From Nitrospirota bacterium (lineage in GTDB: Bacteria > Nitrospirota > Thermodesulfovibrionia > Thermodesulfovibrionales > Magnetobacteriaceae), in NCBI GenBank assembly GCA_015233615.1, contig JADFXJ010000023.1, positions 1 through 41,340 of the forward strand: 41,340 bases of DNA, given 5' to 3'. A program made the translations under genes and the position numbers. How positions within the stretch are numbered: the first letter of the stretch is position 1; every line of letters starts with the position of its first letter. Below are positions 1-9,093 of the stretch, piece by piece. The notes under the pieces are model-generated. The model was not told the DNA's origin and did no database searches. It saw only the letters and a program-made list of their open reading frames with translations.

Positions 1-102
1 CACGGGGGTACTTCTATTTGGGAGACGATTCTGCCGTTTGCCGAGGTAGTTTAGGCCGGGATAGATAGTTAGATAATATATTAAGCGGCATTCAAAAGAG
101 CA

Positions 103-347
103 AAGGACAACAGATTACCACGAAAAGCACGAACAAGAGCTCGAAAAAGGGCTCGAAAAAGGACTATTGTCCCGTCAAGGGTATAATGTCACACTCCACA
201 TCCGTCATTCCGGCTTGTCCGAAATCGCCCTTGCCATTGTCGTTATTCTGGAAAACCGGAATGCGTCATATCCCGTTGACACCTATTATGCATTTCTGCA
301 CCTTTTCGTGCCCTTTTTCGTGCTTTTCGTGGTAATCTTTTGTCCTT
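103..347. repeat. imperfect long inverted repeat with nested repeat copy
   Basis: The left arm (about 103-163) carries ACCACGAAAAGCAC and two copies of CTCGAAAAAGG. The right arm (about 300-347) is its reverse complement with few mismatches. The arms resemble the CCACGAAGAACACGAAGG arms of the element at 7752-8042. The interior holds a copy of another repeat (203-292). I read this as a decayed, non-autonomous palindromic element with no coding content. Open frames through it are incidental. Confidence 0.6.
203..292 (+). repeat. short copy of the CATTCCGGCTTGTCC repeat family
   Basis: This stretch starts with GTCATTCCGGCTTGTCC, continues with AATCGCCCTTGCC and TTGTCGT, and ends with GAATGCGTCAT and GTTGACAC. 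The same opening and closing blocks bracket the longer copy at 13399-13640, so this looks like a deletion derivative of one element. The core motif also forms the palindrome inside the MITE at 23201-23365. Confidence 0.6.
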
Positions 348-611
348 CGTTGTTCTTTACTCGTTTGACCGCTACCCGGTATTACGTTACACCGCTTATA
401 TCACTTACAATATCGCCGAGAATATTTGACAAAAATTCAGGCAGCTTTGTAAAATCAAAGATGCGAAAGCGGCGGAAACCGGTAGAACTGACAGACTTGC
501 CGGGTGTGCTTGTAAAAATGGGAAAAGGGTATATCCGGACAGGTTCGGTATGACGGATGAGCAGTTTTTTTGGCATTTGCCATGGCGTTGAATAAATTTA
601 GAGGTTAAACC

Positions 612-1016
612 ATGAATATTGATGAAGACGTAAAAAATTTATTGGTGGCTTTTGAAGAAAAGGATCAGTTTGCCGATATTTTCAATCTTTTTCTTGATTT
701 GTCTGAAAAGCAGGAGTTCAGGATTTTGGGGGAACCAAAGAATGACGTGAAGCTCAAATTGACCATTGCCGAGCTTATGAAAAAAATAATTAAAGGTGCT
801 TCGATAAATAATTACTTAGCTATGTATGTAGACAAGTACAAATTGTGGCACGGCGGCTTTTTTGCGAATAGGATGTTGTCTACGTTTTTTTACTTTGAGG
901 AACTCGGCAAAGGAATGGTGGCAGTTGCCAAAGGAAAAGACAACATGGAGTTTGCCAGGTTTACTCTTTATAAAAATGTGTTTACAAGTAATAAAGACTC
1001 GAAATATACACATTGA
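612..1016 (+). CDS. hypothetical protein, 134 aa
   Basis: I do not recognise this family. The 134-residue product is Lys-rich and mostly hydrophilic, with a Phe/Leu-rich N-terminal half (FADIFNLFLDLSEKQEF) and an aromatic stretch (STFFYFEELGKG); no signal peptide or membrane segment is evident. An AGAGG sits 8 nt before the ATG, a moderate ribosome binding site. It stands alone between repeat-rich sequence on the left and uvrA on the right. The composition looks protein-like rather than random, but there is no functional clue. Confidence 0.5.
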   Translation: MNIDEDVKNLLVAFEEKDQFADIFNLFLDLSEKQEFRILGEPKNDVKLKLTIAELMKKIIKGASINNYLAMYVDKYKLWHGGFFANRMLSTFFYFEELGKGMVAVAKGKDNMEFARFTLYKNVFTSNKDSKYTH

Positions 1017-1500
1017 CATTACACTGATATTACACATTGGTGAGCACGGAGTCAGTAAGTGCGACATTGACGAGTGCCGCCTCCGCATATCTCCGTTTCC
1101 GTCGTTCGGGGCAATTATCGGACTCTAGCCATGAATCTCTTTGTTCTTTATATCAGATGGCTATCATGAGAATATGGCAGCCCCTGGGAGCGTTACGGGG
1201 GATCACCAGTGGCTCGTTAGCATACACTCAGAAGGGGTAGCATATCTTCTGAATCGACTACTGTCATGTCAACAGTTAAATGTCCAGGAGTTCCCCCAAA
1301 AAATAACAGGAAGAAAGCTAATACCAAGTCCTCGTTCAGAAATGTTGTTTGTAGGTTCAACCCCTTCATTAAGGATAAAGGTGAATGGGTAACTTATAAA
1401 TGAATCCAGTATTCGACTTGCGATGCATCAAGCTTTCTACCGCACGTAGATGAATCGGCCGGTAATGCCCAAAAAACACACAAAATGTTAAAATATCCCG
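1017..1500. other. gap before uvrA, nothing recognised
   Basis: About 480 bp without a convincing gene. Short open frames exist in all frames, but none has a ribosome binding site or a recognisable product. No strong promoter or terminator was seen. It could be the remains of a decayed gene. Confidence 0.4.
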
Positions 1501-4350
1501 ATGGACACAAACTGGCTGATTATCAACGGAATAAGACAGAATAACCTGAAAAACGTCTCGCTGAGGATTCCCCACGACAAGTTCGTCGTCGTCACCGGCG
1601 TGTCGGGTTCCGGGAAGTCGTCTTTGGCCTTCGACACGATTTTTGCCGAAGGGCAGTGGCGCTTCATCGAGTCCCTGTCGAGTTACGCTAAGCTCTTTCT
1701 CGAAAAGCTCAACAGGCCGGACGTGGACGAGGTTTTGAACATACGTCCCGCCATAGCCCTCCAGCAGAGGAACCCGGTGAAGGGTTCCCGCTCCACCCTT
1801 GGCACGGTTACTGAGATTTACGATCTCCTGAGGGTAATGTACGCCAGGGTATCTCAGCCGGTATGCCCGGCGTGCGGTGAGGAAATTCGCCGGTGGGATA
1901 CGGCAAGCACTCTTAAGGAGCTGCTCCTGAAGTTTACCGGCGAGCGGGCCATGATACTTTTCGAGACTTCCGAACCGCTCACTTCACTGAGGGAGCGGGG
2001 TTATTACAGGCTCTTTATCGCCGGCGAGATTAAAGAGATCTTCGACATGAAAAAGCCGGATGACTCAAACCCAGATGCCACAGACATTGTAAGTTCTCAA
2101 CCCAATAGTCCCGGCTCCGATAGCCCCGTCATGGTACTTCTGGACAGGGTAGTCATAAAGGACGAGCCGCGCCTCTACGATTCCATCGAGCTTGCCTGGC
2201 GGGAGGGGCACGGCAGAATAAAGGTTATCGTCATAAACCACGGGGAGTTCGTCTTCTCCGACGCCAATAAGTGCGACAAGTGCGGAAAAATCCTGCCGGA
2301 GCCAACGCCGGTACTTTTTTCCTTTAACCACCCAGTCGGGGCTTGCCCGAAGTGTAAGGGCTTTGGAAACATACTTAAATATGACGAATCCCTCGTAATA
2401 CCGGACCCGTCTAAGTCTCTTGCCAGGGGAGCGATAGAGCCATGGGAAAAACCCTCGTTCGATTGGTGGAAGGGACAACTCATGTCCCATGCGGACGTCC
2501 TTGGCCTGGACCTCTACAAACCTGTGCAGGATTTCTCCGAAGAGGAAAAAAAGCTCATCTACGAAAGCGGGAAGGGGTTTTACGGCCTAAACGACTTTTT
2601 CGAATTTATGGAGGAAAAACGCTACAAGCTCCACGTGAGGGTTTTCCTGAGCAGGTATAGAATACCCCAGTTGTGTACGGAGTGCAGCGGCAAGCGGCTC
2701 AACGCCGGGGCCCTGAGCTACAAGATAGGAGGCATGGACATCGGCGACGTAAGTGCCATGACCATAGGCGATCTTTACGAGCTTTTCAAAACTCCGTCAC
2801 TTACGCAACATCAGTCGGACGTAGCCGACGAATTACTCCGCCACATGATGGCAAAATTGGAGCTTCTCCTGAGGGTTGGCCTTGACTACCTCACGCTGAA
2901 CAGGCAGACGATGACTCTTTCCGGCGGCGAATTTCAGCGGATTAACCTGGCTAACCAGCTTTCGGCGCGCCTGGCAGGTGCGCTTTACGTCCTGGACGAG
3001 CCCACGGTGGGCCTTCACAGCAGGGACAACGAGCGGGTGGCGGCCATAATCAGGGAACTGGCCGGGCAGGGCAATACCATAATCGTCGTAGAGCACGACA
3101 CCGAGATAATAGGTGCCGCCGACTGGGTTGTGGAATTGGGGCCGGGAGGGGGTAAGGACGGCGGCAAACTCGTATTTAACGGCCCAATATCGGAATTCTC
3201 CGGCTCCGGCACCATTACTGCCAGGTATATGCGGCAAATCCTCAAACCCGGCACGGGCAAAACCCGCAAAGAAGACGGACTACCTTCCGGTACCGTCCGT
3301 CCGTCCGGTAAGGACAGGCATTTTCTTACTATAAAAGGGGCCGGTGGGCATAACCTCAGAAATATCGATTTTACTATCCCTCTAGGTGAGTTCACCGTCG
3401 TTACCGGCGTATCCGGCTCCGGTAAGAGCAGCCTCGTCGTGGAGACCATGTACCGCGCCGTTGCGAGGTATTTCAAAGAGATGGTCGAGATGCCACTGTC
3501 CTTGCTGGGCATGGAAGGACAGAAGCACCTCAAAGGGGTCACCCTCATAGACCAATCCCCTATCGGGCGAAGCCCGCGGTCCAATCCCGCTACTTACGTA
3601 AAACTCTTTGACGGAATCAGGAAGGTCTTCGCCGCCCAACAGGAGGCCAGGGTATACGGCTACGGCGCCGGATTCTTCTCTTTCAACGTCGCAGGCGGCA
3701 GATGTGAGACGTGCAAGGGGGAGGGTTACCAGAAGCTGGAGATGTACTTTTTCGAAGACCTGTACGTGAAGTGCGAGGCTTGCGGCGGCACCAGGTATAG
3801 CCGCGAAGCCCTGCAGATCAAGTACCGCGGGAAAAACGTCAGCGAAGTGCTGGATTTAACCGTGGATGAGGCCATTAGCCTGTTTTCGGAGGAGCCTTCG
3901 CTCGTTAAGAAACTGTCGATTCTGAGGGAAGTGGGTCTTGGCTACCTGCGGTTAGGGCAGTCTGCGACGACCCTTTCGGGTGGTGAGGCGCAGAGGCTGA
4001 AAATATGCGCGGAACTGGGCGTCTCTCCAAAGCGGCATCACCTGTACGTCATGGACGAGCCTACCATCGGGCTTCACATGCATGACGTTACGGCCCTGCT
4101 CGGAGTAATCGGCAGGCTTATCGACATGGAAAACACCGTCGTGATGATAGAGCATAACCTCGACGTTGTAAACTCCGCCGATTGGATAGTGGATATCGGG
4201 CCGGAGGGCGGTGAGAGGGGGGGGGATATCGTATTCGAAGGCCCGCCGGACAAACTGGCCCTCAACGAACGCTCCCACACGGGTAAGAGCCTTGCGAAGA
4301 GGCGTGCCATAGACGACGAGTTCTACTCCATGTCGGAGGTGCTGTCGTAA
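1501..4350 (+). CDS. uvrA: UvrA-family excinuclease ABC subunit A
   Basis: The 949-aa product has the full UvrA plan: two ABC modules that bind DNA damage as a dimer in nucleotide excision repair. Walker A motifs GVSGSGKSS lie near residues 33 and 636, signatures LSGGEFQR near 473 and LSGGEAQR near 825, and Walker B motifs LDEPTVGL near 498 and MDEPTIGL near 851. Zinc-binding pairs are CDKC/CPKC near 258-287 and CETC/CEAC near 734-760. The first Walker A reads GVSGSGK where UvrA usually has GLSGSGK, and the region after it ([17 protein letters not shown]) also differs from the usual sequence, so a UvrA2-like paralogue is possible. The start is the first ATG, with no clear Shine-Dalgarno. No uvrB or uvrC lies nearby. 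Confidence 0.93.
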   Translation: MDTNWLIINGIRQNNLKNVSLRIPHDKFVVVTGVSGSGKSSLAFDTIFAEGQWRFIESLSSYAKLFLEKLNRPDVDEVLNIRPAIALQQRNPVKGSRSTLGTVTEIYDLLRVMYARVSQPVCPACGEEIRRWDTASTLKELLLKFTGERAMILFETSEPLTSLRERGYYRLFIAGEIKEIFDMKKPDDSNPDATDIVSSQPNSPGSDSPVMVLLDRVVIKDEPRLYDSIELAWREGHGRIKVIVINHGEFVFSDANKCDKCGKILPEPTPVLFSFNHPVGACPKCKGFGNILKYDESLVIPDPSKSLARGAIEPWEKPSFDWWKGQLMSHADVLGLDLYKPVQDFSEEEKKLIYESGKGFYGLNDFFEFMEEKRYKLHVRVFLSRYRIPQLCTECSGKRLNAGALSYKIGGMDIGDVSAMTIGDLYELFKTPSLTQHQSDVADELLRHMMAKLELLLRVGLDYLTLNRQTMTLSGGEFQRINLANQLSARLAGALYVLDEPTVGLHSRDNERVAAIIRELAGQGNTIIVVEHDTEIIGAADWVVELGPGGGKDGGKLVFNGPISEFSGSGTITARYMRQILKPGTGKTRKEDGLPSGTVRPSGKDRHFLTIKGAGGHNLRNIDFTIPLGEFTVVTGVSGSGKSSLVVETMYRAVARYFKEMVEMPLSLLGMEGQKHLKGVTLIDQSPIGRSPRSNPATYVKLFDGIRKVFAAQQEARVYGYGAGFFSFNVAGGRCETCKGEGYQKLEMYFFEDLYVKCEACGGTRYSREALQIKYRGKNVSEVLDLTVDEAISLFSEEPSLVKKLSILREVGLGYLRLGQSATTLSGGEAQRLKICAELGVSPKRHHLYVMDEPTIGLHMHDVTALLGVIGRLIDMENTVVMIEHNLDVVNSADWIVDIGPEGGERGGDIVFEGPPDKLALNERSHTGKSLAKRRAIDDEFYSMSEVLS

Positions 4351-4380
4351 ATGAAGTATGATCGTAAATATTCAGATGTC

Positions 4381-4460
4381 TGAACTATGATTCATAATGT
4401 GGAAAGCGGATATTTGTTATTTATCATAGCCTTCATTTAATCATTATTAATCACAGTTCA
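4381..4460. terminator. inverted repeat between convergent genes, possible bidirectional terminator
   Basis: Arms 4381-4399 and 4442-4460 match at 17 of 19 positions (TGAACTATGATTCATAATG against the complement of the right arm). The 42-nt loop is AT-rich. It lies exactly between the ends of uvrA and the TonB receptor gene. There is no GC-rich stem or T-run, so a terminator role is a guess and a small palindromic element is equally possible. Confidence 0.35.
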
Positions 4461-4469
4461 AGACAATTA

Positions 4470-6632
4470 TTAGAAATTACCCCTTATGCCGACGCCAAAA
4501 TTCCTTCCGGCGGACTCGAAACCGAATCGTTCGCTGTACTGCTTATCCAGGATATTGTAGACGAAGGCCGTAAGCTTGAGGTACTTGCCGATGGGATACA
4601 GATATTCCGCGTCCAAAGTGGCGTAGGATGCCTGGTTTCTCAACGCTGAATTCGTGTTGCCGGAGGTGTTGTCGTTGTAAATGACAGTCTGGCTCGAAGC
4701 GGTGGCCAGGTAAAGGGCTATCCTGTCCTGCTTGGGCCCTTTAAACTGAAGCCCGACGTTTGCCTTATGTTCGGGCAGGCCGGGTATCTGGTCGAACCCT
4801 CTGTATTGAGACGAGAGCGATTTGGCCAACAACGAGTTATTGGCGGTCTTGCTCCATTGGAACGTGTAGTTCATAAAGAAAGAAAACCCGCTACCTAGTT
4901 GTTGTGCCCCTTCGAACTCGATGCCGTAAATGCACGCGTGGTCGATGTTAAAAGATGCCGGTTCGACGGAATCGAAGTGTATATAGTTCGTTACGTAGTA
5001 GTAATAAGGGGAAAACTTTATAGTCGATTTGTTTGGAAGGTCTGCGCGCCAACCGGCCTGTACCGTTATGCCGTCTTCTTTTTTCAGTGGGAGAGATGAC
5101 GCGTTTATCATCGCGTCCCGTGAGTAGTGCCAGTACTGCTCCTGCGGTGCAGGCAATCGCAGTGCCCGTGCGACGCTTACGTATGCCAGATTAGCGCTAT
5201 CCGGCAGATAAGTCAACTTCAGAGTCGGAGTAAATCCCTCCGCGTAAACGTCTCCGATGCTTTCAATCTGACCACCGGAGGCGGCCTTGCCGTCATACGA
5301 TGAATACCTGAGTCCCGGAGTCAGTATAGTAGAGTTTGACAGGGCTATGTCATCCATCAGATAAGCTCCAACCCTGGTCGCGTTAATAAGCGAACCCACC
5401 TGGAAAAATTGGCGGTAATCGCCCTGCAGGTTTTTAGCTCCCCCGTCGGCAAGCCTGCCGTAGTCGACTCCCAGGGTGAAGGAATTCCGGCCCGAATGTA
5501 GGGCGAAAGAGGCGTCGGCACCATAAGATCTGTCGTCGAAAAACTTCTTGTGGTACACAACACCCTGTGCCTGATTGGTATTATAGGCTTCCCTGTCACC
5601 GTAATTATCCCAGACGTCGAGTTTCAGGACGCTGCTGCCGACGTTCTGCACGTAACCAACGGTCGAGTATAGTTTCACATCTTTCCACCAGCTTCCAACC
5701 TCCGTGTTGCCTCCCATGCCTGACGGTGCTATTTCGCCGTCGGAGGCCGGATAGGCTCCGTTTATAGCCGTACCGTAATCGGAGGAGTTATAGTCCCTGG
5801 AGACCCTGTTGTTTACGATAAACCCTCTTTTGAACTCCACGTATCGCTCGCTTACCGTGAGTTTTCCATTCCATGGAAAGGAGTAAGCCAGGTACGCCTG
5901 GGCGTTTTGAAGGCGGGAATCGCCGTTTCTCAAATACCCGTCGCCATCGGCTAACCCTCCGCTTATGGAGTACTCGAAACTCCCCGGTTTCCAACCGTGG
6001 TAAAAGCTCACGTCCCTGGTAGCGTAACTGCCAATTGAGGAAGACAGCTCGAAAGAGGGCTTTGCCGCAGGCTTTTTCGTAATCAGATTGATATACCCTC
6101 CCAAACCGCCGTCATCGCGTGGCGAACCCACACCCTTAACGATCTCGATTTTCTCCACGTCGTTCAGTATTATGGATGACCAGTCGATAGCGGACGATCC
6201 TGCTAATCCGGGTGAATTCATGGGACGACCGTCTAAAAACAGAGAAATATCCCCCGAACCGAAACCGCGAAGCTTAAATGATCCGTCGTCGAAAAAGCCT
6301 CCAAACACCTGGGACCTTTGCACGTCCACTCCGGCCTGCCTTTTCAATACCCCGTCGATGGTACTGCCGATACCACGGATTTGAAACTCCGTCTTTACCA
6401 CGTCCATATTTGGGGTTTCCAGTTCTTCTTTAACCTCCGACTGCGTAACCTGGGCCTCTTCCAACTGGACGAGCCTATTGCCCTGCACGCCGGTGGTGTC
6501 CTCCGCGTAAAGGCCCGGGGCGGAAAGTAAAATAAGTACGGCTATAAAGATAACGAGCGATGGAGCCGATATAAGAAATGGGGCTGATATAAGTAACGGT
6601 TCAGGCTCTTGTCGCCTGTTACTATTTCTCAT
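4470..6632 (-). CDS. TonB-dependent outer-membrane receptor
   Basis: The 720-aa product is an outer-membrane beta-barrel transporter driven by TonB. I chose the start at 6632 because AAGGAGGG lies 4 nt before that ATG; a longer frame back to 6677 lacks this. A signal peptide ends near LYAED. The plug domain follows, with VLKRQAGVDVQ, LRGFGSGDISLFLDGRP and VEKIEIVKGVGSPRDDGGLGG. The barrel ends GVGIRGNF with the terminal Phe typical of outer-membrane proteins. The substrate cannot be read from sequence; siderophore, vitamin B12 or another ligand is possible. No ABC importer or TonB gene is adjacent. The signal region repeats LLISAP/FLISAP. Confidence 0.93.
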   Translation of the reverse strand: MRNSNRRQEPEPLLISAPFLISAPSLVIFIAVLILLSAPGLYAEDTTGVQGNRLVQLEEAQVTQSEVKEELETPNMDVVKTEFQIRGIGSTIDGVLKRQAGVDVQRSQVFGGFFDDGSFKLRGFGSGDISLFLDGRPMNSPGLAGSSAIDWSSIILNDVEKIEIVKGVGSPRDDGGLGGYINLITKKPAAKPSFELSSSIGSYATRDVSFYHGWKPGSFEYSISGGLADGDGYLRNGDSRLQNAQAYLAYSFPWNGKLTVSERYVEFKRGFIVNNRVSRDYNSSDYGTAINGAYPASDGEIAPSGMGGNTEVGSWWKDVKLYSTVGYVQNVGSSVLKLDVWDNYGDREAYNTNQAQGVVYHKKFFDDRSYGADASFALHSGRNSFTLGVDYGRLADGGAKNLQGDYRQFFQVGSLINATRVGAYLMDDIALSNSTILTPGLRYSSYDGKAASGGQIESIGDVYAEGFTPTLKLTYLPDSANLAYVSVARALRLPAPQEQYWHYSRDAMINASSLPLKKEDGITVQAGWRADLPNKSTIKFSPYYYYVTNYIHFDSVEPASFNIDHACIYGIEFEGAQQLGSGFSFFMNYTFQWSKTANNSLLAKSLSSQYRGFDQIPGLPEHKANVGLQFKGPKQDRIALYLATASSQTVIYNDNTSGNTNSALRNQASYATLDAEYLYPIGKYLKLTAFVYNILDKQYSERFGFESAGRNFGVGIRGNF

Positions 6633-6712
6633 GCAACCCTCCTTGGCATATATCGACAGTGATCGCTCCAATGGCAAAGCACAGCGTGCCAGGATGCAAC
6701 CGGGATACGGGC

Positions 6713-6760
6713 TTAACGTTGAACCTTAGTGAACCTTAACGTCGAACTTTAACGTTGAAC
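6713..6760. promoter_or_regulatory. three direct 12-mers upstream of the TonB receptor gene
   Basis: TTAACGTTGAAC occurs at 6713-6724 and 6749-6760, and as TTAACGTCGAAC at 6736-6747, in a divergent gap between the receptor (start 6632) and the two-CW gene (start 7070). The centre AACGTT is palindromic. The sites lie 80-130 bp upstream of the receptor start, where an operator could sit. No cobalamin riboswitch motif or other feature was recognised in the rest of this roughly 440-bp gap. Confidence 0.35.
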
Positions 6761-7069
6761 AAAGGTGATGAATAAAGGTAACATATTGGCCCCGAGCCGC
6801 GCAAGATTATTATTTGCGTTATAGTAGTCGATATTGTACGCGATACGAAGGGGTTAGAAGTATCTGAGGGGTTAGTAAAAATAATACCGTGCTACTGCGA
6901 TAGCGGGTCTGCCGCCAATGCCCCGCGCCGGGATTTACGGATCGTCCGTCGTTGGAACCCGTGGCTGTAACGCTATTGGGCACGGAATCGCTTTATGGAG
7001 CTTTGCAGCGGGATACCACAAAACCGTACAACTTATTACCGGCAACTATTATATAAAGGAGATAAAATA

Positions 7070-7744
7070 GTGGAACAATACCCTGAAAAGAAGCTGAACT
7101 GTTGGGAATATAAACATTGCGGACGAGAGCCCGGAGGGCGTAACTCTCACATTCTCGGTGTATGCCCTGTTCCTTTGGAAAAAGATTTCGACGGCTTCCA
7201 TGGTGGCGTAAATGCCGGACGCGCCTGCTGGGCGGTGGCGGGCACGCTTTGTGGTGGCGAGGTTAAGGGAACTTTCGCTCAAAAGTTCAAAGACTGCCTT
7301 GCCTGTGACTTCCATCATCTTGTCATAAAGGAAGAGGAGAATTACACAAGCGCCGTGTCCAGGAAAAAGCTTAGCAAGAAGGCCTCCGAGGCCAGGAAGT
7401 TCAGGGAGCCGGGCTTCCTGAAGCACGTGATAGCCAAGAGCAAGATGGTGTACGTCGACGCCGAGGAGCAGGAGATGGACTCTCTCTTCATATCCATGCT
7501 GATAGCCTGGACAAACCTCTGTCCCTCGGTCGGCATGCTGGAAGGCGCAAAGCGTCTGTGCAGGGAAGACCTCGTGGACGAACTTATGATTATAGACGCC
7601 ATATCGGACAAGCCAAGAAGGAGGGCCGCCAAGTTGTTTGCAAAAACGGTGACCAAGGCTCTCGGACGACAGGTCAAAAACTACTTCAAACCGGCTACGG
7701 AAATGCTACACGCAAGGATGAAACGTATTCCGGAAAAAACTTAA
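7070..7744 (+). CDS. two-CW domain protein
   Basis: The product has about 224 residues with a GTG start at 7070, chosen because AAAGGAG lies 7 nt upstream; an in-frame ATG at 6995 has no such site. The N-terminal domain shows the Cys/Trp pattern of the two-CW family: LNCWEYKHCGREPGG, then ACWAVAGTLCGG, then FKDCLACDFH. It is likely a small metal-binding or redox module, but its function is not established. The C-terminal half is helical and Lys/Arg-rich with no known domain, and no signal peptide is seen. The gene ends only 7 bp before the inverted-repeat element at 7752. Confidence 0.8.
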   Translation: MEQYPEKKLNCWEYKHCGREPGGRNSHILGVCPVPLEKDFDGFHGGVNAGRACWAVAGTLCGGEVKGTFAQKFKDCLACDFHHLVIKEEENYTSAVSRKKLSKKASEARKFREPGFLKHVIAKSKMVYVDAEEQEMDSLFISMLIAWTNLCPSVGMLEGAKRLCREDLVDELMIIDAISDKPRRRAAKLFAKTVTKALGRQVKNYFKPATEMLHARMKRIPEKT

Positions 7745-7751
7745 AAAGGGC

Positions 7752-8042
7752 TGATCCACGAAGAACACGAAGGAACACGAAGAAAAAACTTAAAAAGAGT
7801 TATCCCCAAGAAGCACCTCCGTGAACCTTCATGGACATTTTACGAACCTCTTCCATTCCAGCTTGTCGGGACTGCCGAAATTGATAAGCAGGCCCACTAG
7901 CTTCCTGGCAGACTGCTTCAAGAAAACCCGGCCTGAGTTCCCGGTGGACCTCGATGGCCGCACCCACAATCGAGTAGACTTCTTCCTCCAACAGCAATTC
8001 CGTCATTTCTTCTTCGTGTTTCTTCGTGTTCTTCGTGGATCA
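7752..8042. mobile_element. 291-bp inverted-repeat element carrying a deleted GxxExxY gene
   Basis: Arms 7752-7784 and 8010-8042 are inverted repeats matching at 32 of 33 positions; each begins TGATCCACGAAGAACACGAA when read inward. This CCACGAAGAACACGAAGG type of arm is commonly found around GxxExxY genes. The only content is the remnant gene at 7829-8006. No transposase is present, so it would be non-autonomous. The outermost TGA of the right arm serves as the stop codon of the neighbouring TPR gene. No target-site duplication is evident. Confidence 0.75.
7829..8006 (-). pseudogene. GxxExxY protein, internally deleted
   Basis: The first 36 residues match the family start, including LEEEVYSIVGAAIEVHREL (the GxxExxY-type segment) and GFLEAVCQEA. 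Directly after them, in the next frame, comes the family C-terminus KLVGLLINFGSPDKLEWKR followed by FVKCP and a stop at 7829. The middle of the protein, roughly half including the PD-(D/E)XK-like core, is missing, and the junction shifts the frame. GxxExxY proteins have no firmly established role. This copy cannot make a functional product. Confidence 0.8.
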
Positions 8043-8915
8043 ATCTTTTTCCTTTGCCTTTTCCTTTGCCTTACCGCCTTTTTCGGGATTTTTTGTTTCT
8101 GTTGCGGCCGGTTTAGACGTGGCTTGTACCGAAGTGGCTGCCGGTGAGCTGGATGAAACTGCTGCCGGTGAGGCGGATGTAGTTGCCGGTGTGCCGGGTG
8201 AAGGGCTGCCCTGAGGCGCGGTTTGTACGGGCTTTGACTCGATTTTTGATTGTTTGCCCATTGCGTAAGGGGAGTTTGGATAGTTCTTTTCGAGTTCTTC
8301 CATCTTCTTTGCGGACTCGTCGTTTTGTCCATTTTGCTTGAGTATCTGGGCCCAGGCATACAAGGCGTAGTCCTTGTAGATCGGCGATTGGAGGGAAATC
8401 AGCTTCTTTATGGCTTCAAGAGCCTTGTCCTTCTGGTTGCTGGAGCGATATATGTCAATTAGCTTGATATATGATAAGGGCAGGACATAGCCGTTTTCGG
8501 AGTACTTCCTGTTAAGTTCGAGGAGAGTTTTTTCGGCTTCGTCGGCTTTCCCCATCTTGTAGTAAGCGTCAGCCACGTAGAGAAGGGTAATCGGGGATTT
8601 TTGCTTGTTGTAAGCTTTCTGGAAGAATTCGAGAGCTTTTTTGGTGTCGGCTTCTTTGTTGCCGACCTCGGGATTTTCGAGCTTTGCCATGGTGTTGTAG
8701 CCCTGGGAATTAAGCATGGAAGCCTCCTTGCCGGTGTAGCCGTTGTATGCCCAGAGGGCTGCTATAACGATAACTATAGATATAACTACCCACCCAACCA
8801 GGTTAACTTCACTTTTGTGCTCCTTGTAGTAGGATTTGTAGGTTTCGATGGTCGACTTTAGTCCTTCTTCGGGTTTCTCTTTTTTCGGTATTCTCTTTTT
8901 GATCTGTTTAGGCAT
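8040..8915 (-). CDS. membrane-anchored tetratricopeptide repeat protein
   Basis: The 291-aa product has a basic N-terminus (MPKQIKKRIPKK), one membrane helix at about residues 39-58 (LVGWVVISIVIVIAALWAYN), then helical repeats of TPR type (FFQKAYNKQKSPITLLYVAD, AYYKMGKADEAEKTLLELN, IDIYRSSNQKDKALEAIKKL) to about residue 215. A low-complexity Ser/Thr/Pro/Ala tail and a Lys/Glu-rich end follow. The layout resembles YfgM-like periplasmic scaffold proteins with the TPRs outside the inner membrane. A weak TGGAG lies before the ATG. The stop codon lies inside the arm of the adjacent inverted-repeat element, so the C-terminus may have been changed by that insertion. Confidence 0.82.
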   Translation of the reverse strand: MPKQIKKRIPKKEKPEEGLKSTIETYKSYYKEHKSEVNLVGWVVISIVIVIAALWAYNGYTGKEASMLNSQGYNTMAKLENPEVGNKEADTKKALEFFQKAYNKQKSPITLLYVADAYYKMGKADEAEKTLLELNRKYSENGYVLPLSYIKLIDIYRSSNQKDKALEAIKKLISLQSPIYKDYALYAWAQILKQNGQNDESAKKMEELEKNYPNSPYAMGKQSKIESKPVQTAPQGSPSPGTPATTSASPAAVSSSSPAATSVQATSKPAATETKNPEKGGKAKEKAKEKD

Positions 8916-9093
8916 TTATTCATCTCCACGATAAGTATAGAAAATTATTTTTTAAACCGGTTGAAATAGCGCATCTGTTGCCCTCTTCCTGCTCTCTTAT
9001 TGTCGCCCATCGATGGCACCTTCCTTCGATTGCATTTTCAGGTGCCGTCCGATTGGCCTCCTGGTATCATTTCAAGCGTTATAAGGCTCATAT

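Noticed and set aside
167-576. Open frames on both strands near the window start
   Set aside because: They run through inverted-repeat and repeat-family sequence and have no recognisable product or ribosome site.
1141-1392. 83-codon frame upstream of uvrA
   Set aside because: There is no ribosome binding site, no recognisable motif, and other frames are similarly open.
2065-2490. Long minus-strand frames inside uvrA
   Set aside because: They are shadows of the coding strand with no family resemblance; uvrA motifs on the plus strand are unambiguous.
6633-7069. Cobalamin or other riboswitch before the TonB receptor
   Set aside because: I looked for the conserved B12-box and stem pattern on the minus strand and did not see it.
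8003-8359. Minus-strand frame rich in PHRQ repeats
   Set aside because: It is an out-of-frame reading of the low-complexity tail of the TPR protein gene.
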